A stretch of 64,000 nt of DNA from Adineta steineri (GCA_905250115.1 CAJNOI010000032.1:434001-498000), one strand, 5' to 3'. Shown: positions 36,301 to 49,100, numbered from the stretch's first letter. Made by a program: numbers and translations. Notes: generated by a model from the sequence alone, not told the origin.

Positions 36301-39300
36301 GACACTTTACTTCCAAGTATTCGCTTTTGATGTGATCTGCATTCTTCTGAGTATTTACGGAGATAGATTTCAGGTAGAGTCAATTATATGACATATGACA
36401 TACTTAGAAATATTCGATTGCTATATTAGTAGGATCGATATGGATACGAGTGGAAATTGTCTTGAGAGAGAACGAAGTATCTGCCACATATTATACTTAA
36501 AGTTATTCGTTTGCGATTCAATCCGTGTTCTTATCAGTAGCTCTTGTGATTAGTTTCAGATAGAGTAAATTATATGACACATATGGTACTCAGAACTATA
36601 CAATTGTCATATGAGCTGGATGCATTTAAGTACTAGTTGAAATGGACTTTAAAGAGGGTGAAATATTTGACAATTTCCTTGGTGAAAACTATTCGTTTGC
36701 GATATGTTCTTAATGTATATATGTGTTTGAAAAGGCTGGCTTTGAAGTGCTAAAAATATTTAAAAGAAATCTTTGTCTGAGTTATTCATATGCTATATGT
36801 TCGTGAATCATGTATTGAATTGGATCTTGCTTTGTGGAAGATGATAACAATGTTTGAATAGTATTATATTATGAATTATTCATCTAGTGTATATTCGAGG
36901 ATTGTTTAATGGATCGCAAAGATTTGCTTCTAATTAAGCAAAATATTTGAATAGAATCTTGCTAAGAACGATTCATTAGTAATGTGTTCGTAGCTCAGAG
37001 GTTTAACTGAAAACCTATTTTCTGAATCAATTAAAATGTTTGAATAGGATCTTGCTATATAGCATTCACTCGTCTTGTGTCTCTCGATTAGAGGAATCAA
37101 CTACAAATCTTTGTTTAAAATGAATAGAATGTATGAATAGAATGTTGATACGAACTGTGGATTCATCGTGCGTTCCGAGATTATGGAATCAACTGCAAAT
37201 ATTTGGTTGAAACCCAGTAAAATATATGAATAGAACCATCAAACTGAAAATGTTTCATGAGGCATGCTTTTGTCGATTATATTTGTCAAGTCTAAATATT
37301 TACTTTGAATTGAGGAAAATATTCGACTATGGGATTTGTCTGAATTATTCATCTACTGTATATTCATGTTTGATGTGGCTATGTGCGTCTTTTCTTTGGA
37401 AGAAAGCAAAATAATCGAAAGAAATTCTATTTACAATGATTCATTCAATACATAATTTTTAATCAAGCTATCAAGTCTCATTTTTTCTTCTTAGCGAACA
37501 AAATACTTGATAGAGGTTCTGTTTATAATTATTCATTGAGCGTTTGCTCTTCACCCAATTTTTCATCTTGACTTCTTGTTTCTCAGCGAATAAAATACTA
37601 GAACGAGATCCTACTTATAATTATTCATTACACATGTTATTTTCAGTCACGTTATCAAGTCTCATTTTTTTTCTTACCAAACAAAATACTTGATACAGAT
37701 CCTGCTTACCATTATTCATTGGGTGTTTGCTCTTCACTTGCGTTGCCATCTTGAATTCTTATTCCTTAGCGAATAAAATACTTGATAGAGATACTGGTTA
37801 CAATTATTCATTGGGCCCTTACTCATCACTTAAGTTGACAGTTTGAATCCTTGTTCCTTACCAAGCAAAATACTTGATAGAGATACTGGTTATAATTATT
37901 CATTGGGCCCATACTCTGCACTCACGTTGCTATCTTGAATTCTTATTCCTTAGCGAGTAAAATACTTGATAGAGATACTGGTCACTATTATTCATTTGAC
38001 GTTTGTTCTTCATTTAAGATATTAACTCGAATGCTTGTCGATTAGCGAGTCAAATATTGAAACAAGATCCTTTTCACCATTATTCATTTGACGTTTGTTC
38101 TTCATTTAAGGTGTTAGCTCGAATTCTTGTCAATTACCGAGGCAAATATTGGAACAAGATCCTACTTACCATCATTCATTTGACGTTTGTTCTTCATTTA
38201 AGATTTTAGCTCGAATTCTTGTCGATTAGCGAGTCAAATATTGAAACGCGATTCTGGTTACCATTATTCATTAGGCATTTGCTCTCTACTTAAGCTGTCA
38301 GATTGAATCCTTTCTTTCGAATAGCAAAAACATTTGAATAGAGCCCTAATTAAGATTATCATTGGCTAAATATTACTCGTTTATACTATTAGCAGTCGGT
38401 CTTTATTCCTATGTGAGATAAATATGTGAATACAGCTATTGTTTGTACTATTCTTTTGTCGATTTATCTACGATTCTACAACCGAGTTCAGTTTTCTCTT
38501 TTATAGGGAGAAATTTATTTGAATACATTCTTTGTTTCAATTATTCAACCATGGAGTGTTCCTCACCCATGGAATTAATTGCTAATATTTCTATCAAGCT
38601 CAGCAGAATATTTTAATATACTCTTAATATCAATTATTCATTCGTCATGTGTCACTCAACTATGGAATCAACTGCTAACATATACTTCGAATTGAGCAAA
38701 GTATTGCAATATACTCTTCGTATCAATTATTCATTCTTCGTGTGTTCTTCACCTATGGAATTAACTGCTAATATTTCTGTCAAGCTCAGCAGAATATTTC
38801 AATACACCATCTTGGTATCAATTATTCATTCGTTGTGAACTGTTCAAATGATGGAACCAGCTGTCAATGTTTGTTTTGAATTAGGTAAAATAATAGGATG
38901 TACCATTTGTTTGATCTAGTCATTTGTTCCGTATACTTTCACTAAAATATGAAGTGCAAACAATTGTCGTAGATCGAGCAAAATATTTTAATATACTCTT
39001 GTTATCAATTATTCATTGATCGTGTACCTTTCAACTATGAAAATAAATTCTAATGTTTGCTTTGATTGGAGCAGAATATTTCAATAAAATGTTAATATCT
39101 ATTATTCATTCGTCGTGTACCTTTCAACTATGGAAATAATTTCTAATGTTTACTTTGATTTGAGCAAAATATTTCAATAGACTCTTGTTATCAGTTATTC
39201 ATTGATCGTGTACCTTTCAACTATGGAAACAAGTTCTAATGTTTGCTTTGATTGGAGCAGAATATTTCAATAAAATATTAATATCTATTATTCCTTCGTC

Positions 39301-40990
39301 GTGTGTTCCTCACCCACGGAGTTAACTGCTAATATCTCTGTCAAACTCAGCAGAATATTTTAATCTACTCTTGGTATCGATTATTCATTCGCCTTGTGCT
39401 ACTGACCCATGCAATTAATTGCTAATATTTCTGTCAAACTCAGCAGAATATTTCAATATACTCTTAGTATCAACTATTCATTCGTCTTGTGCTACTCAGC
39501 CATGGGATTAACTGCTAATATTTCTGTCAAGCTAAGCCGAATATTTTAATATACTCTTCATATCAACTATTCATTCGTCTTGTGTTTCTCATCCATGAAA
39601 TTCACTGCTAATATTTCTGTCAAACTCAGCAGAATATTTCAATATACTCTTATTATCAATTATTCATTTGTCTTGTGTTACTCAACCATGAAATCAACTG
39701 CTAATGTTTGCCTTCAATTGAGCAAAGTATTGCAATATACTCTTACTATCAATTATTCATTTGTCGTGTATTCCTCACCCATGGCATCCACTGCTAATAT
39801 TTATACCAAGCTCAGTAGAATATTTCAATATATTCTTCCTATCAATTATTCATTCGTCGTGTGCCACTCAACGATGGAATCGAGTCCAAATGTTTATTTT
39901 AAGTTGACCAAAGTAGAAGAATGTAAGACTTGTTTGAACAAGCCATTTGCGATATATCCTCAACTATGGAATCAACTGCAAATGGTTGCTTTGACTCTAG
40001 CAAAATATTTCAATATACTCTTGTTATCAATAATCCATTTGTCGAATGTTTCTCATCCATGGAGCCAACAGCTAGTATTTCCTTCAACTTGAGCATGGTA
40101 TTTCAATATACTCTTGTTATCAATTATCCATTCGTCGAATGTTTCTCACCCATAGAAACAACTTCTAATGTTTGTTTCGACTTGAGCAAAGTATTTCAAT
40201 ATACTCTTGGTGTCAATTATTCATTTGTCTTATGCTACTCAACCATGAAACCAACTGTTAATGTTTGCCTTCAACTGAGAAAAGTATTTGAAAATACTCT
40301 TGATATCAATTATACATTCATCGTATGTTTACTCAACCATGCAATTCAGTGCAAATGTTTGCTTTGACTTCAGGAAAGTATTTGAATATACTCTTACTAA
40401 CAATTAGTCATTCGTCATATGTTCTTCATCCACGTAATTCAGTACAAATGTTTGTTTCGACTTGCGCAGAGTATTTCAATATGCTCTTCGTATCAATTAT
40501 TCATACGTCGTGTGCTGCTCATTTATGCAATCAAATACAAATATTTGGTTTCAATTCAGCAAAGTATTTCAATATAGTCTTGTTATCAATTGTCTGTTTG
40601 TCGTGGGCTGCTAATTCATGAAACTAAGTACACATATTTGCTCTCAATTGAAGAAGATATTGGAATAGAAAGCTTGTTAGAATTATTATTTTGCGGCTAA
40701 TCACTCTATCATGGAATTATTTGGAAATGTTTGATTTAAATTAACAAAAATATTTGTATAAAATCATAATGATAACTAGTCATTTATGATGTATTATTCG
40801 TTAACGGAATTAGGTATAAATATTTGCTTTGATTAATGTAAAATATATGATTTGAATGCTTGTCTGAACTAGTGAAATTTGGTATTTTTTTCAACCTTAG
40901 AGTTAACTGTAATTATTTGATTTAAATTGAGTAAGGTATGTGAATATAATCTTGTTGAAATTCATTCCTTTACCTGGGAATCTGTGATGA
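33353..40990 (+). repeat. Divergent satellite array, 92-93 bp period, roughly 80 copies
   Basis: A core related to GAGCAAAGTATTT ... ATTATTCATT recurs throughout. Measured core spacings are 93 bp at 33544/33637, 186 bp (two units) at 33829/34015, 92 bp for most units at 37.5-38.3 kb, and exactly 93 bp for ten successive units at 38.9-39.85 kb. Sequence identity between distant units is low, but period length is tightly kept. Local blocks are more alike (TTGACGTTTGTTCTTCATT at 38.0-38.2 kb; CAACTGCTAATGTTTGC type at 39.0-40.3 kb). In the 93-bp block one frame stays open for several units (31-residue periods such as TANVCFDLSKVFQYTL), but small indels shift it, so I do not call a protein gene. 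The limits are approximate. Confidence 0.85.
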
Positions 40991-41185
40991 CGCCGGGAAG
41001 CGTATGTGTCATTTTGTGCAGGTGAAAACAATAGCTGAATAGAATGTAAAGTATAAAAAAAAGCCAGGTATGTATTTTTTAAAGACTACTAGCGATATTG
41101 TATTTCATGAATCGTCGATTTTTCCTTGAGACTATAATTTCAAATTATTTTGGCAGTAAATAAATTTACTATTTTTGCTTTCTAG

Positions 41186-41371
41186 GACAATGTCGGCACA
41201 ATCGCAAATGCAAATCAAAAACCGAACAGTGCCATCAATATTGAAGAACCGTACCTTTTAGTTAGTTTGTTCCACTTTAATCATGAATTAGTTAGTTTTC
41301 TTCATTCGTATTCTATTTTTTTTCTTCCTTTTTATTTACTCTCGCTTATTTTATGTATTCATTTTTTCTGA
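41186..41371 (+). other. Candidate terminal exon of the array-containing transcript
   Basis: A strong acceptor (TTTTTGCTTTCTAG) ends at 41185. It opens a phase-0 frame starting DNVGTIANANQKPNSAINIE and running 61 codons to TGA. The first half has normal coding composition; the second half is hydrophobic and T-rich, so the real stop or a UTR could lie earlier. Confidence 0.35.
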
Positions 41372-41393
41372 TTTTTTCATAGTTTCATTATTC

Positions 41394-41404
41394 AATAAAA
41401 TAAA
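41394..41404 (+). terminator. Double polyadenylation signal
   Basis: Two overlapping AATAAA hexamers (41394-41399 and 41399-41404) lie just after the candidate terminal exon, beyond the end of the satellite array. Confidence 0.5.
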
Positions 41405-42174
41405 AAGTTGAAAAAATATTTTACTTGTCTTTTCTCGAATCGTACCAGATATATAAAGTAAGCATGAGCAATGTTTCAATGGCTTCCAAAACTCAAAATT
41501 AGTTGTTCCATTTATTATAAGTTTCGTTAAGGACGAGGATGTGAGGTTTTATAAGATCTCTCACCACAGAATCGGAATAATCTCGGACTATTTCAATGAA
41601 CTTGGGCTTTAACCTATAGCATGTCAGCGGATAACTACCCAGTCTGCATTGATGTTCATTTCAAAAGAAGAGAATAAATAGTCTTTTCATGTTTAAAGCA
41701 AAAGTCTACTCATCAAGAATACAATATTTTCTTTGATTCACATTCTATAAATGTGGTTGTGGGTGTGCGTGTGGATGTGGATGTGGGTGGATGTGAGGTG
41801 GGTGTGGGTGTGGGTGTAAGAGCGAGTCTAGATTCATCTTTTCTTCACCTACAGCTACTCACACCCACACCTACATTCACACTCTCAAGATGGCGTGAGG
41901 GCCTGGAAGCAAAACATATTCTAATCTACATCTTCGTTTATGAAAGTTCTCGATTAAACGAATTTCAAATTTCGACTCGATACAAGACGCTTTTTTTTCT
42001 TGTTCTATTTTGAGTGAAATCTGCCGAGGGCTTGTTTTTGTTAGGTTTATACGTAAAGATGACGGTTTGTTTTATTTTATTGTAGATTTTTCAGTCCGAT
42101 TATTTGAAAATGAGTGAAGCTGGACCCAGTAGTGATCCAATAATTCATAATTGTTAGTATAATACAAACGAATT
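41405..42174. other. Spacer between the array unit and the FG-GAP gene
   Basis: Contains a TATA-like TATATAAAG at about 41451 and the hairpin element at 41752-41889. The two flanking transcription units converge here. Confidence 0.4.
41752..41889. repeat. G/T-rich hairpin element A (telomere-like repeats)
   Basis: The left arm (41752-41820) is a run of GTGGGTGTG/GTGGATGTG repeats. The right arm (about 41857-41889) is its C/A-rich complement (ACACCCACACC), ending in CTCAAG. It is the longest member of the family. Confidence 0.75.
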
Positions 42175-45100
42175 TCAAGAACGTAATAAGATAACAATCT
42201 CGTGTTTAGCAATATCTGAAAAAATAATGTCCGGCTTGTTGTCATCATTGACGTTACCCACTACCACAGACCATGGTTTTGTGGAACCTCCTGTTTCATA
42301 CGTTGTTTGACGCTGAAAAGTACCATTACCAAAGTTGAAAAAAATACCAATGTTCTTTTTATTAGAATTGGCAACGATGATGTCAGGTTTGTTGTCACAA
42401 TTCATATCAGCTACAAACACCGATAGTGGTTGTGAGTTGAGTCCAGTTGAATATATTTTTTGATTAAGAAATTTACCATTGCCAGCATTGAGAAGAACGC
42501 CAACATTGCTCGTTTTAAAATTACCCACAATAAGATCAGGTTTATTATCGCCGTTGACATCAGCCACAGATACAGATTTCGGTTGTGAACCTTTTCCAGT
42601 TGAAAATGTTGTCCACTTAGTAAATTTTCCGTTGCCAGAATTAAAGGAAATACCAATACTAGCATCACCAGAGTTTGCGACAATAATATCAGGGCGAGTA
42701 TCGCCATTGACGTCCGCTACTTGTGGACACATCACACCGACACCAGATAGAATATTGTAAGGTTTTTTATTGGAAAATTGACCGCCACCAGAGTTTAGAA
42801 AAACACTGACACTGTTCGTATTTTGGGCTGTCACAATAATATCAGGTCTCTTATCTCCATTAACATCAACTACTGCAACACCTGACAGATTTGTACTTTT
42901 TCCAGTGTCGTAATGTTTTACAGAAGGAAATTGGTCGAAACCATCATTGAGCAAAACACCAACATTATTTCTCATAGTATTTACAACAATAATATCTAGT
43001 TTGGCGTCATTATTAACGTCAACGACTGATATATATGCTGGACCTGACAAGTGTTCATTTGGGCGAAGTCTTTTATAATCAAACTCGGTACCGTCATGGT
43101 TGAAGAGAACCCCGACGTTGTTTGCAAGTTGATTAGCCACAATTATATCCGATCTTTTATCGTCGTTGATATCAGTTAGCGATACAAAGACTGGCAATGA
43201 TTTAGAGCCAGTTGAGTGCTTTTTTGGTGTTTTAAATTTCACTTGGCATTGCTCTATTACAAACAAAAATTATTTTTATTACATGTGTGTAGTAATATGT
43301 GCATATCATCTGAAATAGTGTTAGAATCGACTAAGTATGTGTGTATCATGTTCACTCACATATAGAAATAAAAGGAATTTGATTTATACATGGAATCATA
43401 CACAAAAAGTCTATTAAATGAAGTGAGAATGATGTCGCGAAGGGTTTAAAATATATGTATGAGTAGGTATCATGTTCAACATTCAGTTTACCACACCATT
43501 CTGAGGATTTTATTATTAATACCTTTATTTAGGAGATAGAGTATAAATTTCCTGACCGTTCGGTGTACTAATATAAAATCAACAATATATTTCAACTCAA
43601 TGTTTTCCTTCTCGGCATTATTTACTAAGCCTAGTTACGACCAACGAAAAGTTTTTTGCCAACTATTGTAAGATTTATATCATTACTTAATCAAACGCAT
43701 AAAACACATGGATAATACTGACCTCCTTGTGGTGATGTTGTAATTGCTGTGGGTTTATCATCTAAAGACAGTCAGAAAGTTATTACAATGGAAGACTAAA
43801 GAATTATAACAAAAAACGTTAATAGAGTTCATGAAAATGGAATATATAGTAAATTTTTTCACATCGTTATGTATACCATGATCCTCTTTATTTCAGTGTG
43901 AATTCTGATAACAAAAAATACCTTCAATTCAAGTAGAATGCGGATCTTGCTGGTCTTTAAATATATATCATATATATACTAGTATATGGTGTCTCTTTTT
44001 TGGGCTACAGGCCGCGAGAGTCTTGTGGGTTCTTATATAGATGTCATATATATATACTAGCAGAGGTACCCGACGTTAGTTTAGAACCTTTAAGACCGAA
44101 AACTTCATATGTCAGAAAACAACAGGAAATGTATAGAGTTTTGCTTGAAATTCTTCATCTATTACCACAATATATTCCCTCGTATATATTTGAAATACAA
44201 CAACTCAGGCTATGCAGCATTCTAAATCCACCCGTGCTCTTACAGCTGTCGCTGCAAAATCTGTCTCCACCTCGTTTCTGATCTAAAAAGGCTTGGATTT
44301 CGTGTTAGTGTCATCTATCGTAGATACATACACACCCACAATAAAGTACTATCGTCCAGCGAATACTGTGTGGGGTGATTATCTCGCTTCTGTGTAACAT
44401 GATCAGATCAGTACGAAAACGTAGTAACACATGTATACTCTAAAGATTGATCAAATAAGTTGAACGAAATTCGATTAAATTTCAACCACTTTCCATCTCC
44501 TATGCCCTCTCGACTTTTCCTGTACATAAGGAAATGCCACGGACAGTCTGATGACTTTAGCTATCACAAAAGCACCTAAGTGAAATTCCACCCAACTCCC
44601 TCTCAGCCTTTCTTTGGGCCTATAGGAGTACTATGGAAAGTTTGATGACGCTAGCTAATACGGGGACCCTTGGGTGAAATATCACACATCCCTCCTCTCT
44701 CACTCTCTTGGCCGCACCAACCTCACGTCGACTTTCCTCTGTGGCTTGGGGACTCTTGTTGGAAATTTGGTGACGATAGCTATTACAGGGACTGAATGGA
44801 TAGCAAATAATCAAACATCCTTTTTTATATATAGTTATATTTAAAGGGCCCTAAGACCAACATTCGAAAAGAAGTGATGGATATTTCCTATACATATAAT
44901 AATGTGGACGCTAACACATTTCATGATAAAAATGGTATTTAAGTTGCGATCAGAATGAGGGATAGTATGTAGATAAAGATGGTGGGTGTGGAAGGATTGA
45001 GGGTTGTTAAGTCGCATCTATTGACGAAGCTAGTTATTTTGTGCAGACCCAGAAAAAGAGCTCTCTTTTTTGTCGCCAAAACTCAGTTTCTAATGGCAAA

Positions 45101-45474
45101 GACCATAGACTCCGCTGATTGCAGGGTTTGTAAATTCAAAAAATCTTTTCAAGGGATTTAGGGTGTGGGTGACTAAGAAATGAACACTCATACCGTGGTC
45201 CAGTTACACACCCACTCTTAAGAACAATCATACCTGTTATTACTATTGCTGTGTTTATGTTCGTTTTAGTTCTCCAGCAAAATCTTAGAACCAGCATTGT
45301 TAGAGCAACAACAACTATAATCCCAGCAATCACAATAAAAATCGTGCAGCACACTTTTTTTCTCTTTGGAGAGCTCCTAAAAATGAGAATATTATTGTCT
45401 TGTATAGTACAACAATAATTTATATACACTGTTGTCATTGAAGAAGGGTGCCCCTCAGTTGTATTCGCGGCCAT
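42175..45474 (-). CDS. Type II membrane protein with FG-GAP/VCBS repeat ectodomain (452 aa)
   Basis: Three exons join in phase: 45474-45234, 43761-43723 (39 nt) and 43253-42175. A basic cytoplasmic N-terminus (SSPKRKK) precedes one TM helix (about residues 41-66, CTIFIVIAGIIVVV...). A short linker (DDKPTAITTSPQGEQC) leads to seven FG-GAP/VCBS repeats, each with a calcium-loop motif of the form DVNGDxxPDIIVAN and a following GVLLN/GIFFN strand, which should fold as a beta-propeller. Such repeats are abundant in bacteria and integrins; bdelloids carry many. Exons 1 and 2 are separated by a 1.47-kb intron holding repeats, unlike the 50-60 nt introns elsewhere. The third exon has no ATG at its start, so the upstream exons are needed. 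Role unknown; cell-surface binding or adhesion is plausible. Confidence 0.82.
44480..44820. repeat. Degenerate tandem repeats inside the FG-GAP gene intron
   Basis: A motif of the type TGATGACTTTAGCTATCAC...GTGAAATTCCACCC recurs at about 44550, 44644 and 44769, interspersed with CCTCTC-rich segments of higher GC content than the surroundings. Confidence 0.5.
45161..45222. repeat. G/T-rich hairpin element B
   Basis: GGGTGTGGGTGAC (45161) is paired with TACACACCCACTCTTAAG (ends 45222). It lies inside the long intron of the FG-GAP gene, immediately next to the exon 1 donor (45232-45233). Confidence 0.65.
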
Positions 45475-46138
45475 TTCGTAGTTCTGAAATTGAGATGGAA
45501 AAAAGTCAGGATTATCTTATCCCTTTATTTGTAATAAGATCAATGACATACTTCATGAGTTTCATTCTTCGCTTCATTCGTATTCGACATTGTTCTAGAA
45601 TTTCTTTTAATTTCTTCTTCTAGAAAAAAAAGAAGAGTAGTATAAATGATGTTAAATAAACATTCAGCGTAAGCAGTACTAAGATCTACGTATCGTCTGT
45701 ATGAAACGCTCTTTTAGGGGCGCTGATGAATCAAACTGAAGTCGTGGATATTAGAATCATCGAGCATTCATACTCATACCTGTACTACAAATCATTACCT
45801 ATTCTCTTTGGAATGACATATAAAAAGAAGTAATAATGAGTCAATAATTATCTCTGCTCAAACGATCTCACCAATCTGACAAATGCAGCGCTCTATATCA
45901 TGGGCAAATAAAAATTTGCTTCTCTTTTTTGCGACTCTTTTTTTTTCAATATATAAAAGCAGATGCGAGTGATTATCTAGCATAAATAATGAACATATTA
46001 GAAACCGTGCATGATTTTCATGCAGGATACGGAAGCAAATTATCTCAATCAATATTTTTAGTTATTCTTGATAAAAATGCGATATAATAAAAATTATTAT
46101 TTTGCGTAGGCAATGTATTTTTCTGACGTAGAAAAAAA
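45475..46138. other. Divergent intergenic region
   Basis: Separates the FG-GAP gene (-) from the triple-module gene (+). AT-rich with no recognised element. Small ORFs here have no domain support. Confidence 0.4.
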
Positions 46139-49100
46139 ATGTTGTTAAATAGAATATTTTATTTCACTGCATCTGTCTGTCTTACATTTTATATTCATCA
46201 TAAACGCATAAAACTGACCATGCCCGTAGTCGATTTTTGTCGGCAGATGATATCTTCTTGGAAAACGTTTTTTATCAATCTCAATCTTTTTAAACCACCA
46301 GCTGGTAGTGACCAAAGTGAAGATGAACAACAACGTCGATTCAATACCCTTATTACTCGGATCTATCTAGTTCTTCTCGCATGTCTTCTCATTTATCTCG
46401 GCTTGTTTATATATTCAGATGTGAAAGAGATCGTCGAGAAACGAGATAATCCGACTAAAGAAGAACTAGATAGTTTTCCTGTCAATACAGAATGCCCGTG
46501 TTCTCGTATTTCACTTTCATATGGTGAGTTTATTTCACTGAAATCGAATTTACATCAAATATGCAAGAGTGATTTTGTATCTGATCGTTGGACTAAAGCC
46601 ACCTACTCTGATTCGAACGTTACGTATCTCAATTTAAACGACTTTCGAACTTTCGGCAGCGCTCAATTTCAAGCATTAGCCGGTTTTTGTAATCAATCAG
46701 GATCTTATCTTCGACAGAATATTGATTTATTTAAAAACGACATGTTTATCAGTCAAGAGCTTTTGACAAAGAGTCGTTTTCAAGAAGAGATTAACTCAAC
46801 TGTTACTCAATTTCAACAGACTCTACCTCGAGCATTCACAGTTCAATTAGAACTGATCCTTCACGTAATAACCGGTAATCGACTTATCTCTGGTCTTCAG
46901 ACAAACATTATCATATCATCCGATCATCACCCTGAAGTTGCACCCGCTGAATATATTGACAGGAATAAGGCCTTTTGCGATTGTGTTTCGGATCATCAAT
47001 GTATTTCTGATGCTATCTTTAGTGACATATTCAATGCATCAACACGATATGATTCCGGTAATGAGACAAGCCTGCCTGGGTTAAAATCAGGTTGTCTACC
47101 AGTGACTTCGATTCTTGCATCGACACTTCAGTGTTTCTACAATCAGAGATGTTTGAACAAGCTTGTTTCTTTTTTTCCAACAAAAGAAAACTTCTCAGCG
47201 ATGACAATTAACAATGCCAGTCGTTTTGGTCCACGTGCAACCGTGAAATCAATTGTCGATAATCTGATGGTGGAAGACTGGCTTATGAACATGTCTTATG
47301 AAAAGTACCGTGATAATTGTGCACCTCTTTCTTGTACTTATCCAAAAGAAATGAGTAATACTTTAATGGATGTGGTAGTAAAACTCATTGGTTTACTCAG
47401 CGGTTTGATATCCGCGCTGAGACTAATGATTCCCATTATTGTTCGATTCATCATAAAAAAAATAAATAATGTACAATCTCCACCATCCACTCTGACTCGT
47501 AAGTAATTCTATTTTCATGATAACTATGCGTTTCTAAGGGTTTAGCAGTTCTGACTGCTAGAAGTTGGTCTTTTTTCATAACGCAGCCAAGACCGGAAGG
47601 GTAATTTAGGAGCCAGAGCCACTGATAGCTGCCGGTTTCGAATCGAATCCGACGTTTTCACTATCTGTTTACATCGTATGGTTGTCTAAGGTGAATGCTC
47701 GATGAATTTGATAGAGAGAGGGCTAAGCAGTTCCTACCCTGAAGCTGAGCCAGCTCATAAGAGCCGGCCTTTTTTAAAAAAAGAGCCAAAGCTACCCAGC
47801 TATAGTTCTTCTATCAATTTATATGATTCCAATTTCTAGTTCATGAACGTTTGCGTCTAATCAAACCGGCATTGAAAAAGATAATCGTTGAACTAAATAC
47901 ATTTCAATATTTTCCTCGTAATGATCGACAACTTCGCTATCAACGTTATGCTACTCGGCTGTATATCTTCTTGATCATCATTTCAGTTACGATCCTAGCT
48001 GGATATAATCTAATGAACAAATCACTTCATCGGCATACTATTACTGATCCATCAGAAGCCGAATACGTTAAACTTATAAATGTGTCTTCAGTTCATCCCA
48101 TCTGTAAATGTGAAAACATATCTGTAAATTACTCCTCTTTCATAACTATTCAACCTCGATTCCATCAAGTCTGTTCGAGTTACTTGATTAGTCCAGAATG
48201 GATTAAATACTGCGATTCTGGATATGGTAGTTATATACTGGACTATCGAAAATATGCTAGTAGTCAGTTTCAAACATTGGCAATGCTATGTGAGCATGCT
48301 CAGAATACAACCGCTGATGCTATTAATATATTTTTGCAAAGACAGATTGTCAACTCACAAGTAATTAGTAAAGAATTATTTGAAAGTAAAATGAACCACC
48401 TTATTGAAACTTGGAAAAATTCCACCATCAGTCAATTCAAACGTAGGATGGAGCTTATTCGAATTATCACGATGAGCAATAATTTGGTTAATCGTTTGAA
48501 TATTTTTTTTCAACGCGAGAAAAATGGAACACAGTTAATAAATGAGCCCCGAACGTATGGTGATGGTGTTGGTAAATGTAATTGTGGCGCGACGAATCAT
48601 ACATGTACCGAACCCATGAAAATATACGAGTATCCCGGAGGGAAGCGTACGGAAATCTATAGAATTTCTAATTTTTTTCTGGGTTGCTATCTGGTTGAAG
48701 CATTATTTTTATCGACATTAGAATGTTTCTACAGTGAAGCATGTATGATGGGTTTTCTTCCATATTTTAATTCGCCGCTAGATGAATCGTGGACCTATCC
48801 AGCACTTGATTCAAGACTTAATTCAGCTAATAAGTCGATTGAATCGATTGTCGATCAATTGATGGTTGATGAGTGGTCACCGGCTGTCAATTTTACCTCT
48901 TATTACTACAAATGTGCGCCAAGTATTTGCACCATCGAATATAACAGTCGTCAAAGTCTCTTGGCGATTGCCACCATTATTATTGGTATTTTTGGTGGCT
49001 TATCCATTGGTTTTCAGTTGCTCATCTGGCTTGGCCTTCGATTAATTGAAAAATTCATCAACGGATTTTCTTTGCAACTATCTTTACAGTTTGTAAAACA

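Noticed and set aside
39580-40621. Overlapping plus-strand ORFs of 98-170 codons inside the satellite array
   Set aside because: They are readings of the same 93-bp unit in shifting frames. Small indels break the frame every few units, no start or splice context is consistent, and the 92-bp blocks nearby cannot keep a frame.
33353-40990. CRISPR-like repeat array
   Set aside because: Units are contiguous and divergent with no constant repeat/unique spacer alternation, and the genome is eukaryotic.
45367-45430. A 53-nt intron within exon 1 of the FG-GAP gene (GTGTAT...TTTTTAG)
   Set aside because: Removing it shifts the frame and destroys the TM helix, so the exon is kept unspliced.
47630-47665. 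tRNA T-arm-like GGTTTCGAATCGAATCC
   Set aside because: No acceptor stem, anticodon arm or D arm can be formed around it, and it lies in the intron of the triple-module gene.
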